A DNA stretch of 64,000 bases from Paenibacillus sp. FSL R5-0490 (lineage in GTDB: Bacteria > Bacillota > Bacilli > Bacillales > Cytobacillaceae): assembly GCF_001956215.1 (NCBI RefSeq), contig NZ_MRTQ01000010.1, positions 1 through 64,000 of the forward strand, written 5' to 3'. The position numbers and the translations under genes are program-made. How positions within the stretch are numbered: the first letter of the stretch is position 1; each line of letters begins with the position of its first letter. The notes beneath the pieces are model-generated. The model ran no database searches. It saw only the letters and a list, made by a program, of their open reading frames with translations, and was not told where the DNA came from. Shown here piece by piece: positions 26,947 through 35,466 of this stretch.

Positions 26947-28121
26947 TGAAGGGAACAAAGTCTTATTTATCCAAAACGGTAGAAGAGCTTAAGTCTTCCG
27001 GGATTCGCCGCTTTTTTGACCTTGCTGCAGGAATGGAAGGAGTCATTTCCCTTGGGGTGGGTGAACCTGATTTCATCACACCCTGGTCAGTGCGTGAAGC
27101 AGCCATCCTTTCACTTGAGCAGGGATATACCTCTTATACGGCTAATGCCGGGTTAATGGAACTGCGGGAGGAAATTGCAGATTATATGCAGAAAAGCTTC
27201 GGAGTTTCTTATTCACCCCAAAATGAAATTATCGTTACGGTGGGAGCGAGCCAGGCATTGGATATATCTCTAAGGGCAATCCTTGATCCGGGTGATGAAG
27301 TAATTGTGGTTGAACCAAGCTTTGTTTCCTATGTTCCCTTAGTAACACTGGCGGGAGGTGTGCCTGTTCAGGTCCAGACTTTAAAGGAGAATGGGTTTAA
27401 GATTCAGCCTGAGCAGCTGCAAAACGCAATAACCGGCAGGACTAAAGCCATTATGCTTTGTTCGCCCAATAATCCGACTGGAACAATGTTATCCGGAGAT
27501 GAACTGAACGCAATTGCACAAATAGCTGAAAAGTACGACTTGCTGGTTCTTTCTGATGAAATATATGCAGAGCTTGCTTATGATGATGAGTATACGAGTT
27601 TTGCCGCCCTCAGAGAGATGAAGAAAAGAACAATCTTAATTTCGGGATTTTCAAAAGGGTTCGCCATGACTGGCTGGAGATTAGGGTTTGTCTGTGCTCC
27701 TGAGGAGATCTCGCAGGCTATGCTGAAAATTCACCAGTATGCGATGATGTGCGCACCTACGATGGCACAGTTTGCTGCACTTGAAGCCTTGAAGACCGGC
27801 AGATCAGATGTCGAGGATATGAAAAAGAGCTATAAGCGCAGGCGGAATTATTTTGTTCAGTCTCTAAATGAACTGGGGCTAACATGCCATATGCCGGGTG
27901 GAGCCTTTTATGCTTTCCCTTCAATTGAAAGTACCGGGCTTTCTTCTGAAGAATTTGCAGAAAAGCTGCTGCTGGAGGAAAAGGTAGCTGTCGTGCCAGG
28001 CAATATTTTTGGCGAAAGCGGGGAAGGCCATGTGCGCTGCTCTTATGCCACTTCCATGGAACTCCTGCAGGAAGCGATTAAGAGAATTAGCCATTTTGTA
28101 AAGCAAAATCAGAAGGCATAA
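26946..28121 (+). CDS. alaT: alanine transaminase AlaT (class I PLP aminotransferase)
   Basis: A 391-aa class I aminotransferase: GVGEPDFITPWSVREAA, YTANAGLMELREEIADYM, CSPNNPTGTM, SDEIYAELAYDD, and SGFSKGFAMTGWRLGF with the PLP-binding Lys. It transfers an amino group between glutamate and pyruvate to make alanine, by synteny with B. subtilis AlaT. It is translationally coupled to alaR and has a strong terminator. Confidence 0.92.
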   Translation: MKGTKSYLSKTVEELKSSGIRRFFDLAAGMEGVISLGVGEPDFITPWSVREAAILSLEQGYTSYTANAGLMELREEIADYMQKSFGVSYSPQNEIIVTVGASQALDISLRAILDPGDEVIVVEPSFVSYVPLVTLAGGVPVQVQTLKENGFKIQPEQLQNAITGRTKAIMLCSPNNPTGTMLSGDELNAIAQIAEKYDLLVLSDEIYAELAYDDEYTSFAALREMKKRTILISGFSKGFAMTGWRLGFVCAPEEISQAMLKIHQYAMMCAPTMAQFAALEALKTGRSDVEDMKKSYKRRRNYFVQSLNELGLTCHMPGGAFYAFPSIESTGLSSEEFAEKLLLEEKVAVVPGNIFGESGEGHVRCSYATSMELLQEAIKRISHFVKQNQKA

Positions 28122-28162
28122 AAAAAGGACAATCCACAACAGATTGTCAACTTCAAAAAGGG

Positions 28163-28212
28163 GGGAATACTAGAAAGCCTTATACTTCAAGGCTAACCAG
28201 TATTCCCTTTTT
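28163..28212 (+). terminator. alaT terminator
   Basis: Outer stem GGGAATACT/AGTATTCCC encloses an inner AGCCTT/AAGGCT hairpin and is followed by TTTTTAT. On the minus strand it could also serve the XRE gene. Confidence 0.8.
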
Positions 28213-28224
28213 ATATACTCCCTT

Positions 28225-28593
28225 TTATAAAACTTTTTGATCATATTTAATTTCATATAGCATTTGCATGACACGCAGGAAATCTTCCTCACTGAATTCC
28301 TTAGCCTTCCGCAAGATAAGCTTTGCTTTTTTTGTGCCAATTTCACGCACAAGCTGTTCGATTTCATAATCGATTCCTGACTGGCCCTTCTGCAGTTCCT
28401 GTTCAAGCAGTTCGGAAGCTGGAATATCCAGGGCTGTTGAGATTCTTAAAACAGTCTGTGTATCAGGGATCTGATCTCCATTTTCGTATTTTGCAATCGT
28501 ACCCGTCCCCACTCTCACCTTTAATGCGAGCTGCTGCTGGGTCATGTTTGCACGTTCGCGGCAAGCTTTAATGTTATGGCCGATATTTGACAT
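28225..28593 (-). CDS. XRE-family transcriptional regulator
   Basis: 122 aa. Helix-turn-helix at residues 5-62 (IGHNIKACRERANMTQQQLALKVRVGTGTIAKYENGDQIPD), then a short helical C-terminal part (IDYEIEQLVREIGTKKAKLILRKAKEFSEEDFLRVMQMLYEI) probably for dimerisation. Start ATG 28593 has GGGAG 8 nt upstream. It sits alone between alaT and yugI. Target genes cannot be told. Confidence 0.85.
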   Translation of the reverse strand: MSNIGHNIKACRERANMTQQQLALKVRVGTGTIAKYENGDQIPDTQTVLRISTALDIPASELLEQELQKGQSGIDYEIEQLVREIGTKKAKLILRKAKEFSEEDFLRVMQMLYEIKYDQKVL

Positions 28594-28792
28594 ATCCATC
28601 ACTCCCGTTAACAATTTCTTCTAACTATATTTTATCATGGTAAACGTAAGATCCTTTTTGTACTTCATGAACATTTAGTTAACAAACAAATAGAATGTCT
28701 ACATATTGTTTGCGGATTGTTTTATTATAATGAATGACAGTCTGTGATTCATTATGGAATAAAAATGTCTGGTGTTTCCATTTGAATTCCTT

Positions 28793-28821
28793 TTGATATT
28801 TTGATCAAGTTGTGATATAAT
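28793..28821 (+). promoter_or_regulatory. sigma-A-type promoter of yugI
   Basis: TTGATA, 17-bp spacer, TATAAT, about 50 nt before the start codon. Confidence 0.75.
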
Positions 28822-28872
28822 TTCTTATTGCGTATAAAGAGATAAAATTTGAATTTAAATAGGAGTGTTTTC

Positions 28873-29271
28873 ATGTCTGAGAAAATCGAAGTAGGCAGTG
28901 TTATTACAGGAAAGGTAACGGGTATTCAGCCATATGGTGCGTTCGTAGCATTAGATGAGAATACACAGGGATTAGTCCACATTTCCGAAGTGACTCATGG
29001 TTTCGTAAAAGATATTAATGAGCATCTTAAAGTGGGCGATGAAGTAAAAGTGAAGGTTCTTTCTGTTGACGAAGCAGCAGGAAAAATCGGTTTGTCAATC
29101 CGTGCAACAGAAGAAGCGCCACAAGCAGAAGCGAAAGCAAGAAAGCCTCGCAAGCGCCAGGCAGCTCCAATCAAAATGGAAGACGAATCTGCACAGGGAT
29201 TCAATACACTTAAAGATAAGCTTCAAGAGTGGATTGACCAGTCCCAGCGCGAGGATCTTATTAAGAAGTAA
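28873..29271 (+). CDS. yugI: S1-domain RNA-binding protein, general stress protein 13 (YugI)
   Basis: A 132-aa protein with an S1 RNA-binding domain at residues 5-75 (GSVITGKVTGIQPYGAFVALDENTQGLVHISEVTHGFVKDI). A basic linker (ARKPRKRQAAPIK) and an acidic tail follow. Bacillus YugI (GSP13) is a stress-induced ribosome-associated protein. Start ATG 28873 follows TAGGAGTG; a 24-nt longer reading has no site. A terminator follows. Confidence 0.9.
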   Translation: MSEKIEVGSVITGKVTGIQPYGAFVALDENTQGLVHISEVTHGFVKDINEHLKVGDEVKVKVLSVDEAAGKIGLSIRATEEAPQAEAKARKPRKRQAAPIKMEDESAQGFNTLKDKLQEWIDQSQREDLIKK

Positions 29272-29278
29272 TAAAAAT

Positions 29279-29312
29279 GAAAACCGGGTTTTGCTGCCCG
29301 GTTTTTTATTTT
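29279..29312 (+). terminator. yugI terminator
   Basis: AAAACCGGG/CCCGGTTTT stem followed by TTATTTTT. Confidence 0.85.
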
Positions 29313-29320
29313 TATTTGAT

Positions 29321-29335
29321 GCAAAAAATATTTGC
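29321..29335 (+). promoter_or_regulatory. putative RocR-type upstream activating site before nhaC
   Basis: GCAAAAAATATTTGC matches the GCAA-N7-TTGC form found twice upstream of rocA in this window. Extra half-sites ATGCAAAA (29342) and TTTTGCAT (29373) lie close by. It sits about 135 bp upstream of a -24/-12 promoter. Confidence 0.5.
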
Positions 29336-29454
29336 TTTTGTATGCAAAATGAGCGGGCGCTCGACAATATATTTTGCATGTTTACCTACATAAAACGTAT
29401 GTAAATTAAATTTTTTCAGGGTAAATAGTCTGAAAAATGTTTGAATTTTATATC

Positions 29455-29473
29455 TTGGCATTAATCTTGCAAT
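29455..29473 (+). promoter_or_regulatory. sigma-54 (SigL) -24/-12 promoter of nhaC
   Basis: TTGGCATTAATCTTGCAAT. GG at 29457-29458 and GC at 29469-29470 are 12 bp apart, as in the consensus TGGCAC-N5-TTGCA. It is 42 nt before the nhaC start. Confidence 0.75.
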
Positions 29474-29514
29474 AGTTAAACCTACAGACGTGTAACTTTA
29501 AAAGGAGGAACATT

Positions 29515-30942
29515 ATGAAAGAAACAACAGGAAAGAAAATTCCCTTCTGGTTTGCAGTGCTGCCGCTGCTGGTAATGATTGCTGCAATGATTATTACAAT
29601 TGTTAAGTTTGAAGGGAGCCCACATGTGCCTTTAATTGCAGGAACAATTGTATCCGCTTTCATCGCATGGCGTTTTGGCTATAAATGGAACGATATTGAG
29701 GAAGGTTTTTATAAAGGTATTAAGCTGGCACTTCCGGCTATTTTAATTATTATAATGGTGGGCTTGACTATTGGATCCTGGATTGGCGGGGGAATTGTAG
29801 CGACCATGGTCTTTTATGGGTTGAAGCTGATGACGCCATCCATGTTTTTAGTCTCAATTTGTATTATCTGTGCCATTGTCACTCTGGCAATCGGAAGTTC
29901 ATGGTCTACAATGGGAACGATTGGCGTCGCCGGAATGGGAATTGGAATCAGCATGGGCATTCCGGCTCCAATGGTGGCGGGAGCTATCATCTCAGGCGCC
30001 TATTTCGGAGATAAAATGTCACCGCTGTCAGACACAACTAATTTGGCTGCAGGAATTACTGGTACAGATCTTTTTGAACATATAAAACATATGTTTTACA
30101 CAACCCTTCCAGCGCTGGCCATTGCCATTATTGCTTATTGGTTTTTGGGAAGGCAATTTGGCGGAGATGATTTGAATAATGATAAAATTTCTGGTGTCAT
30201 GAATGTTTTATCGGAGAACTTTGTCATCTCCCCTTGGCTTTTATTAGTCCCTTTAATTGTTATAGGATTAGTGGCAAAAAAAGTGCCTGCATTGCCCGCG
30301 CTAGCTATTGGTGTTTTCCTTGGCTGGCTTTGCCATATTTTTGTACAGGGAGGCGCTGCAGGGGATGCTGTGAATACACTCCAGGGCGGGTTTTCGATTG
30401 AATCAGGAAACACGATGGTGGACGAGCTATTTAATAGAGGCGGCATTGACGATATGATGTATACTGTGTCCCTTACGATCGTGGCGATGGCATTTGGAGG
30501 AGTTATGGAGCAGACCGGGATGTTAAAAGCCATTGTTGAACAGATCCTGAAATTGGCCCGTTCAGCAAGGAGCTTAGTAGCCACTACCGTGCTATCTGCT
30601 TTCTTTACCAATGTAGCCGCTGCAGAGCAGTACATTTCCATTCTGCTGCCGGGCAGAATGTACACACAGGCATTTAAGGATAAAAATCTGCAATCTAAAA
30701 ATCTTTCGCGGGCCCTTGAAGATGGAGGTACCGTCACGTCCGTTTTTGTTCCTTGGAATACCTGTGCGGTGTTTATCATGTCAACTCTGGCGGTTCATCC
30801 ATTTGAATATGCACCATACGCGATTTTAAATTTCACTGTGCCGATTCTGGCTATTATCTTTGCGATGCTTGGCTACAAAATAACATTCATGAGTGATCAG
30901 GAACGAAAAGAAATGGAAGAGAAAGATCAATTAGCTTCTTAA
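29515..30942 (+). CDS. nhaC: NhaC-family Na+/H+ or substrate antiporter
   Basis: A 475-aa polytopic protein of the NhaC family: GLTIGSWIGGGIVATMVFYG, TLAIGSSWSTMGTIGVAGMGIG, SGAYFGDKMSPLSDTTNLAAGITG and a late FFTNVAAAEQYISILLPGRMY. Relatives exchange Na+ for H+ or swap organic substrates (MleN, malate/lactate). The ATG follows AAAGGAGG. Unusually, transcription appears sigma-54 dependent, with RocR-like sites and rocR 600 bp downstream. A role linked to arginine or proline catabolism, such as an amino-acid-coupled antiporter, is an inference. Confidence 0.88.
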   Translation: MKETTGKKIPFWFAVLPLLVMIAAMIITIVKFEGSPHVPLIAGTIVSAFIAWRFGYKWNDIEEGFYKGIKLALPAILIIIMVGLTIGSWIGGGIVATMVFYGLKLMTPSMFLVSICIICAIVTLAIGSSWSTMGTIGVAGMGIGISMGIPAPMVAGAIISGAYFGDKMSPLSDTTNLAAGITGTDLFEHIKHMFYTTLPALAIAIIAYWFLGRQFGGDDLNNDKISGVMNVLSENFVISPWLLLVPLIVIGLVAKKVPALPALAIGVFLGWLCHIFVQGGAAGDAVNTLQGGFSIESGNTMVDELFNRGGIDDMMYTVSLTIVAMAFGGVMEQTGMLKAIVEQILKLARSARSLVATTVLSAFFTNVAAAEQYISILLPGRMYTQAFKDKNLQSKNLSRALEDGGTVTSVFVPWNTCAVFIMSTLAVHPFEYAPYAILNFTVPILAIIFAMLGYKITFMSDQERKEMEEKDQLAS

Positions 30943-30949
30943 ATCTCAG

Positions 30950-30981
30950 GCTCCGTACCCTCGGAGTCTTTTTTGTTTTTT
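30950..30981 (+). terminator. nhaC terminator
   Basis: GGCTCCG/CGGAGTC imperfect stem followed by TTTTTTGTTTTTT. Confidence 0.8.
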
Positions 30982-31082
30982 GAGAAGATAAGAGGGTAAA
31001 GGTAAATTGATTCAGACTGTAAAATTTTGAATAGGAGCTGTCAGTTAGCAAAGAATATAGTTTGTTGAAAGGAGAGATAAAT

Positions 31083-31448
31083 ATGGCAGAGCAGACACTT
31101 TACGAAAAAGTAGGCGGCGGAGAATCTATTGAAAAGGTTGTCGATTATTTTTACGAGGACCTGGTATTGAAGGATCCGAACGTCAATCAGTTTTTCGAGC
31201 AGACCGATATGGTAAAGCAGAAACGCCATCAATCCAAGTTCATCAGTTATGCTCTGGGAGGGCCGAATCAATATTCAGGCAATTCCATGGCAAAAGCACA
31301 TGAGGGCATGAATCTGCAGCCGGAACACTTTGATGCGATTGCCAGACATCTGCATGATGCACTTGCGCATTTTGGAGTGAGTGAGAGGGATATTGATGAA
31401 GCGTTGACTCGTGTTGCAGCGCTTCGGGATGATATTATATACAAATAA
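31083..31448 (+). CDS. group 1 truncated haemoglobin
   Basis: A 121-aa globin of the TrHb1 type: TLYEKVGGGESIEKVVDYFYEDL, then SKFISYALGGPNQYSGNSMAKAHEGMNLQPEHFDAIARHL with the proximal haem histidine in the H-F region. Such proteins bind oxygen or nitric oxide in the cytoplasm. Start ATG 31083 follows GAAAGGAGAG. Monocistronic with its own terminator. Confidence 0.9.
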   Translation: MAEQTLYEKVGGGESIEKVVDYFYEDLVLKDPNVNQFFEQTDMVKQKRHQSKFISYALGGPNQYSGNSMAKAHEGMNLQPEHFDAIARHLHDALAHFGVSERDIDEALTRVAALRDDIIYK

Positions 31449-31472
31449 GCTCCCAGTGGGGAGCTTTTCGTT
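31447..31472 (+). terminator. terminator
   Basis: AAGCTCCC/GGGAGCTT with a 4-nt loop, then TTCGTTTTT. Confidence 0.8.
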
Positions 31473-31510
31473 TTTACTCGATTTTTGGCAGGTTTTCACG
31501 CCGGATTCAA

Positions 31511-32932
31511 TCAGCTGTTTTCTTTCCTGACTCCGTACTTCCTCAGCCTATATTGCAGGTTTTGCCGGCTCATGCCAAGGGATTTTGCAGCTTGGGTTAT
31601 ATTATTGCCATGGTGTTTAAGGACTTTCTTTAGATAGTAGGTTTCGGCTTCCTGTATATATTGTTCAAGTGATTTAATAGGCTTGTTTTTCTGAAGCAGC
31701 AAATCCTCCAAATGACCGGTTTCGTTCTGCTCATCCTTGAATTGAGGCTTATTCCGGAAATGAAGAGGCAAATGCACATAGCTGATGGTTTCTTCCTGAT
31801 CAATCAGATTCATGGCTCCTTCGATAATATGCTCCAATTCCCGTACATTGCCCGGCCAATCGTATTGCTCGAATTTGCTCATTACTTCTTCATCGATTTC
31901 CGCTACATTCATTCCAAAGAGCTGATTGTATTTTTCTATGAAAAATTGTGCAAGATCCCGGATATCCTTTCTTCTCTTTCGCAGAGGCGGAATGAAGAGG
32001 GAAACAACACTCAGCCTGTAATATAAATCTTTTCGCAGGCGGTCTTCTGAGATAGCATCAATCGGGTCTTCGTTAATGGTTGCTATAATTCTAACATCTA
32101 CTGTCCGGTCTTTCGTATCACCAACCCTGCGGACCGTTTTTTCCTGTAAAACTCTCAATAGCTTTGCCTGCAGGGATGGATTAAGTGAATTAATTTCATC
32201 AAGCAGCAAAGTCCCGCCATTTGCCTGTTCAAACAATCCAGGCCTTTCAATGGAGCCTGTAAATGCACCTTTCTTTGTGCCAAATAGAAGACCCTCTATC
32301 AGACTGTCTGGAAGAGCAGCGCAATTTTGAGAGATAAATGGTTTTGAAGATCGGCTGCTGCCATTATGGATGCTTTGGGCAAAGAGCTCTTTTCCTGTAC
32401 CGGTCTCTCCGATAATCAGGACAGAAGAACTTGTCCGGGTTGCTCTTTTGCTCGCTTCAACCACTTCATTGATCTCGTCGCTTGAGCCAATTATACTATC
32501 GAAAGTATAGCGGGTGTCGCCGCGTTTATTCATATTTTCTCTGATCAGCTTTTCAAGCTTGGTCACATCACGTGCGATTTCCATAGCGCCAATCTGTTCG
32601 CCATCTTCCATAATTGGAAAAGTATTATTGATCGTGGTGATTTCCTGCCCCTTATTGTTAAAATAGGTTTGTTTGGCATTTTTAATTTTGCTGCCATTTT
32701 TGAGCGCCTGAAGTAAGGTGCTGTCTTCGTCCTGGTTGAAAGAAAACACATCCAGAAGATTTTTATCCAATACATCTTCATAATTCATGCCTTCTATTTG
32801 AGCCATTTTTTTATTGTAGAAAGTTGTTCTTCCTTCCTCATTCACTACATGGACACCAACATCAATTTCATCTAATATCCGCTGAAAGATCTTGTTGTTT
32901 AGTTGGAGCTGTTCAATTTCCCTGTGATTCAT
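31511..32932 (-). CDS. rocR: sigma-54-dependent activator RocR
   Basis: 473 aa. The N-terminal PAS domain (RILDEIDVGVHVVNEEGRTTFYNKKMAQIEG) is followed by an AAA+ central domain with Walker A GETGTGKE, the sigma-54 contact loop as GAFTGS, and Walker B GGTLLLDEI. The C-terminal Fis-type helix-turn-helix is NNITQAAKSLGMSRQNLQYRLRKYG. RocR activates arginine and ornithine catabolic operons with SigL in response to ornithine or citrulline. It is divergent from rocA, which has a -24/-12 promoter. Start ATG 32932 follows GAAGGAG; the upstream GTG in frame is part of that site. Confidence 0.92.
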   Translation of the reverse strand: MNHREIEQLQLNNKIFQRILDEIDVGVHVVNEEGRTTFYNKKMAQIEGMNYEDVLDKNLLDVFSFNQDEDSTLLQALKNGSKIKNAKQTYFNNKGQEITTINNTFPIMEDGEQIGAMEIARDVTKLEKLIRENMNKRGDTRYTFDSIIGSSDEINEVVEASKRATRTSSSVLIIGETGTGKELFAQSIHNGSSRSSKPFISQNCAALPDSLIEGLLFGTKKGAFTGSIERPGLFEQANGGTLLLDEINSLNPSLQAKLLRVLQEKTVRRVGDTKDRTVDVRIIATINEDPIDAISEDRLRKDLYYRLSVVSLFIPPLRKRRKDIRDLAQFFIEKYNQLFGMNVAEIDEEVMSKFEQYDWPGNVRELEHIIEGAMNLIDQEETISYVHLPLHFRNKPQFKDEQNETGHLEDLLLQKNKPIKSLEQYIQEAETYYLKKVLKHHGNNITQAAKSLGMSRQNLQYRLRKYGVRKENS

Positions 32933-32987
32933 TGTAATCTCCTTCACTCGGCAGTTTATTCAATAGTATATATTTAATTGAATATAT

Positions 32988-33002
32988 GCAATGAAAATTT
33001 GC
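32988..33002 (+). promoter_or_regulatory. putative RocR upstream activating site 1 (rocA)
   Basis: GCAATGAAAATTTGC, a GCAA-N7-TTGC inverted repeat about 85-100 bp before the -24/-12 promoter. Activation sites at this distance are typical for bacterial enhancer-binding proteins. Confidence 0.6.
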
Positions 33003-33030
33003 ACCAGAAACTATTAGTATTTCAAAAAAC

Positions 33031-33045
33031 GCAAAAAAATTTTGC
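33031..33045 (+). promoter_or_regulatory. putative RocR upstream activating site 2 (rocA)
   Basis: GCAAAAAAATTTTGC, a perfect GCAAAA-N3-TTTTGC dyad of the same 15-bp size, 43 bp after site 1. Confidence 0.6.
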
Positions 33046-33085
33046 TTTCAGCTTATAAGAACTGTCATTTATCAGCTTTTTAAAT

Positions 33086-33103
33086 TTGGCACAGTTCTTG
33101 CAT
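33086..33103 (+). promoter_or_regulatory. sigma-54 (SigL) -24/-12 promoter of rocA
   Basis: TTGGCACAGTTCTTGCAT, essentially the consensus. GG at 33088-33089 and GC at 33100-33101 are 12 bp apart. Confidence 0.9.
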
Positions 33104-33150
33104 TATTAAATGGTGGATGAAAAACGAATTTATTAAAGGGGGATGGCATC

Positions 33151-34698
33151 ATGGTACAGCCGTACAAACATGAACCTTTCACAAACTTTAAAGCAGAAGA
33201 AAACCGAGAAGAATACTTACAGGGATTAAAAACAGTCGAAAGCTATTTAGGACAAGACTATGACTTATTAATAGGCGGAGAAAGAATTTCTACTGAAGAT
33301 AAAATTGTATCAATCAATCCTTCTAATAAAGAAGAAGTAGTGGGCCGTGTTTCAAAGGCAAACCGCGAGCTTGCGGAAAAAGCGATGCAGGCCGCTGTGG
33401 AAGCATTCAAAACATGGAGAAAAGTAAAGCCGGAAACACGCGCAGATGTATTATTCAAAGCTGCTGCGATTATCCGCCACCGAAAAGCTGAGTTTTCTGC
33501 CCTATTAACGAAGGAAGCAGGAAAGCCTTGGAACGAGGCAGATGCTGATACTGCGGAAGCGATTGACTTCCTTGAGTACTATGCACGTCAAATCTTAGAA
33601 ATTAAAGACGGTGTTCCAGTCAACAGCCGTCCGAATGAATATAACCGTTATGACTACATTCCATTGGGAGTGGGCATCATCATCTCTCCTTGGAACTTCC
33701 CGCTTGCCATCATGGCCGGCACAACTGTTGCTGCGATCGTAGCAGGGAACACAGTTCTATTAAAACCAGCTTCTACAACACCGGTTGTGGCTGCGAAATT
33801 TGTTGAAGTAATGGAAGAAGCGGGCCTTCCAAAGGGCGTTCTAAACTTCGTGCCGGGAAGCGGTGCAGAAGTGGGCGACTACCTGGTTGACCATAAAGAC
33901 ACCCGCTTCATTTCCTTCACAGGTTCACGTGATGTAGGTCTTCGCATCAACGAGCGCGCGTCTAAATTAAACGAAGGCCAAATCTGGCTAAAGCGCGTGA
34001 TCGCGGAAATGGGAGGCAAGGATACGATCGTTGTCGACAAAGAAGCAGACCTTGAATTGGCGGCGACTTCCATCGTGGCTTCTGCATTTGGATTCTCAGG
34101 CCAGAAGTGTTCAGCATGTTCACGAGCAGTAATCGTAGAAGATGTATACGATCAGGTTCTGAACCGTGTGGTCGAGTTAACTAATGAATTAACACAGGGC
34201 AACCCTGAAGACCAAAGCAATTACATGGGTCCTGTCATCGACCAGGGTGCATTTGACAAAATCATGAGCTACATTGAAATCGGCAAAGAAGAAGGCAAGC
34301 TGATGACAGGCGGAGAAGGGGACAATTCAAAAGGCTTCTTCATCAAACCGACTGTATTCGCTGACCTTGCACCGGATGCGCGCTTAATGCAGGAAGAAAT
34401 CTTTGGTCCGGTCGTTGGCTTCACAAAAGCAAAAGATTTCGACCATGCGCTTGAAATTGCCAACAACACAGAGTACGGCTTAACAGGAGCTGTGATCACA
34501 CAGAACCGTGAACACATCCAAAAAGCGCGTGAAGATTTCCATGTTGGAAACCTATACTTCAACCGCGGCTGTACAGGTGCGATCGTTGGATACCAGCCAT
34601 TCGGCGGATTCAACATGTCAGGAACAGACTCCAAAGCGGGCGGACCTGATTACATTCTTCTGCACATGCAGGCGAAGACTACTTCTGAAATGTATTAA
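33151..34698 (+). CDS. rocA: L-glutamate gamma-semialdehyde (1-pyrroline-5-carboxylate) dehydrogenase
   Basis: A 515-aa aldehyde dehydrogenase that oxidises glutamate semialdehyde/P5C to glutamate with NAD, the last step of proline and arginine breakdown. Conserved parts: [41 protein letters not shown], the catalytic Glu in AEMGGKD and catalytic Cys in [14 protein letters not shown]-terminal [19 protein letters not shown] is typical of the RocA/PutC family. GGGGGATGG precedes the ATG. It is expressed from the sigma-54 promoter and probably controlled by the divergent rocR. Confidence 0.97.
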   Translation: MVQPYKHEPFTNFKAEENREEYLQGLKTVESYLGQDYDLLIGGERISTEDKIVSINPSNKEEVVGRVSKANRELAEKAMQAAVEAFKTWRKVKPETRADVLFKAAAIIRHRKAEFSALLTKEAGKPWNEADADTAEAIDFLEYYARQILEIKDGVPVNSRPNEYNRYDYIPLGVGIIISPWNFPLAIMAGTTVAAIVAGNTVLLKPASTTPVVAAKFVEVMEEAGLPKGVLNFVPGSGAEVGDYLVDHKDTRFISFTGSRDVGLRINERASKLNEGQIWLKRVIAEMGGKDTIVVDKEADLELAATSIVASAFGFSGQKCSACSRAVIVEDVYDQVLNRVVELTNELTQGNPEDQSNYMGPVIDQGAFDKIMSYIEIGKEEGKLMTGGEGDNSKGFFIKPTVFADLAPDARLMQEEIFGPVVGFTKAKDFDHALEIANNTEYGLTGAVITQNREHIQKAREDFHVGNLYFNRGCTGAIVGYQPFGGFNMSGTDSKAGGPDYILLHMQAKTTSEMY

Positions 34699-34717
34699 AA
34701 GATCTCCATTCGGAGGC

Positions 34718-34750
34718 GGGAACAGCAACTTGGTTGCTGTTCTTTTTTTA
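34718..34750 (+). terminator. rocA terminator
   Basis: GAACAGCAAC/GTTGCTGTTC stem with T-run TTTTTTT. Confidence 0.9.
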
Positions 34751-34814
34751 GTTGGATATTCAGCCCGCTGAGGTATATGATGAAAGAAGAACTGCAGATT
34801 GGAGTGATGAAAAA

Positions 34815-35366
34815 ATGTCAATTAAAGCCCTAATCAATATTGATTACACAAATGATTTTGTTGCTGAAGACGGTGCCCTGACATGCGGCAGGCCCGGACA
34901 GCTCTTGGAAAAGAAAATCACAGAGCTCACACAAGAGTTTATCGCAAGCGGGCATTACACTGTTTTTGCCATTGATGTTCATGATAAAGGAGACATCCAT
35001 CACCCGGAAACGAATTTATTTCCCCCTCACAATATCAGAAACACGGAAGGAAGAAATCTTTACGGTTCATTGCAGGAGATTTATGAAACCAACAAGGACG
35101 CTGAAAATGTTTATTTCATGGACAAAACCAGGTATTCCGCATTTGCAGGAACCGGCCTGGAGATAAAACTGAGAGAACGCGGTATAGAGGAAGTGCACCT
35201 GGCAGGTGTTTGCACGGACATATGCGTCCTGCATACAGCTATTGATGCTTATAATAAGGGCTTTAGAATTGTGGTTTATAAAGATGCTGTCGCATCCTTT
35301 GACCAGGAGGGCCATGAGTGGGCTTTAAGGCATTTTGAAAAGACACTAGGAGCGGAAGTAATTTAA
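34815..35366 (+). CDS. isochorismatase-family cysteine hydrolase (nicotinamidase-like)
   Basis: A 183-aa cysteine hydrolase. Catalytic residues are visible: Asp in INIDYTNDF, Lys in MDKTRYSAF, and Cys in VCTDICVLHTA. Metal-binding DVHDKGD and H in HHPE fit nicotinamidases such as PncA and B. subtilis YueJ. It would deamidate nicotinamide to nicotinate for NAD salvage. Start ATG 34815 has GGAG 10 nt upstream. YueI, its neighbour in B. subtilis, occurs 5 kb away here. Confidence 0.82.
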   Translation: MSIKALINIDYTNDFVAEDGALTCGRPGQLLEKKITELTQEFIASGHYTVFAIDVHDKGDIHHPETNLFPPHNIRNTEGRNLYGSLQEIYETNKDAENVYFMDKTRYSAFAGTGLEIKLRERGIEEVHLAGVCTDICVLHTAIDAYNKGFRIVVYKDAVASFDQEGHEWALRHFEKTLGAEVI

Positions 35367-35430
35367 ACATACCTTCTTTATAGTTCTCCGGCACCTCAAG
35401 CTAAAGACTATTCCTTTATGGGAGAATACA

Positions 35431-35461
35431 AAAAACCCTCTCCACATAGGAAGAGGGTTTC
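35431..35461. terminator. bidirectional terminator
   Basis: AAACCCTC/GAGGGTTT stem between convergent genes, with A-run and T-rich flanks. Confidence 0.75.
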
Positions 35462-35466
35462 ATCAC

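Noticed and set aside
30135-30779. 214-codon minus-strand frame
   Set aside because: Antisense shadow of nhaC, whose family motifs are unambiguous.
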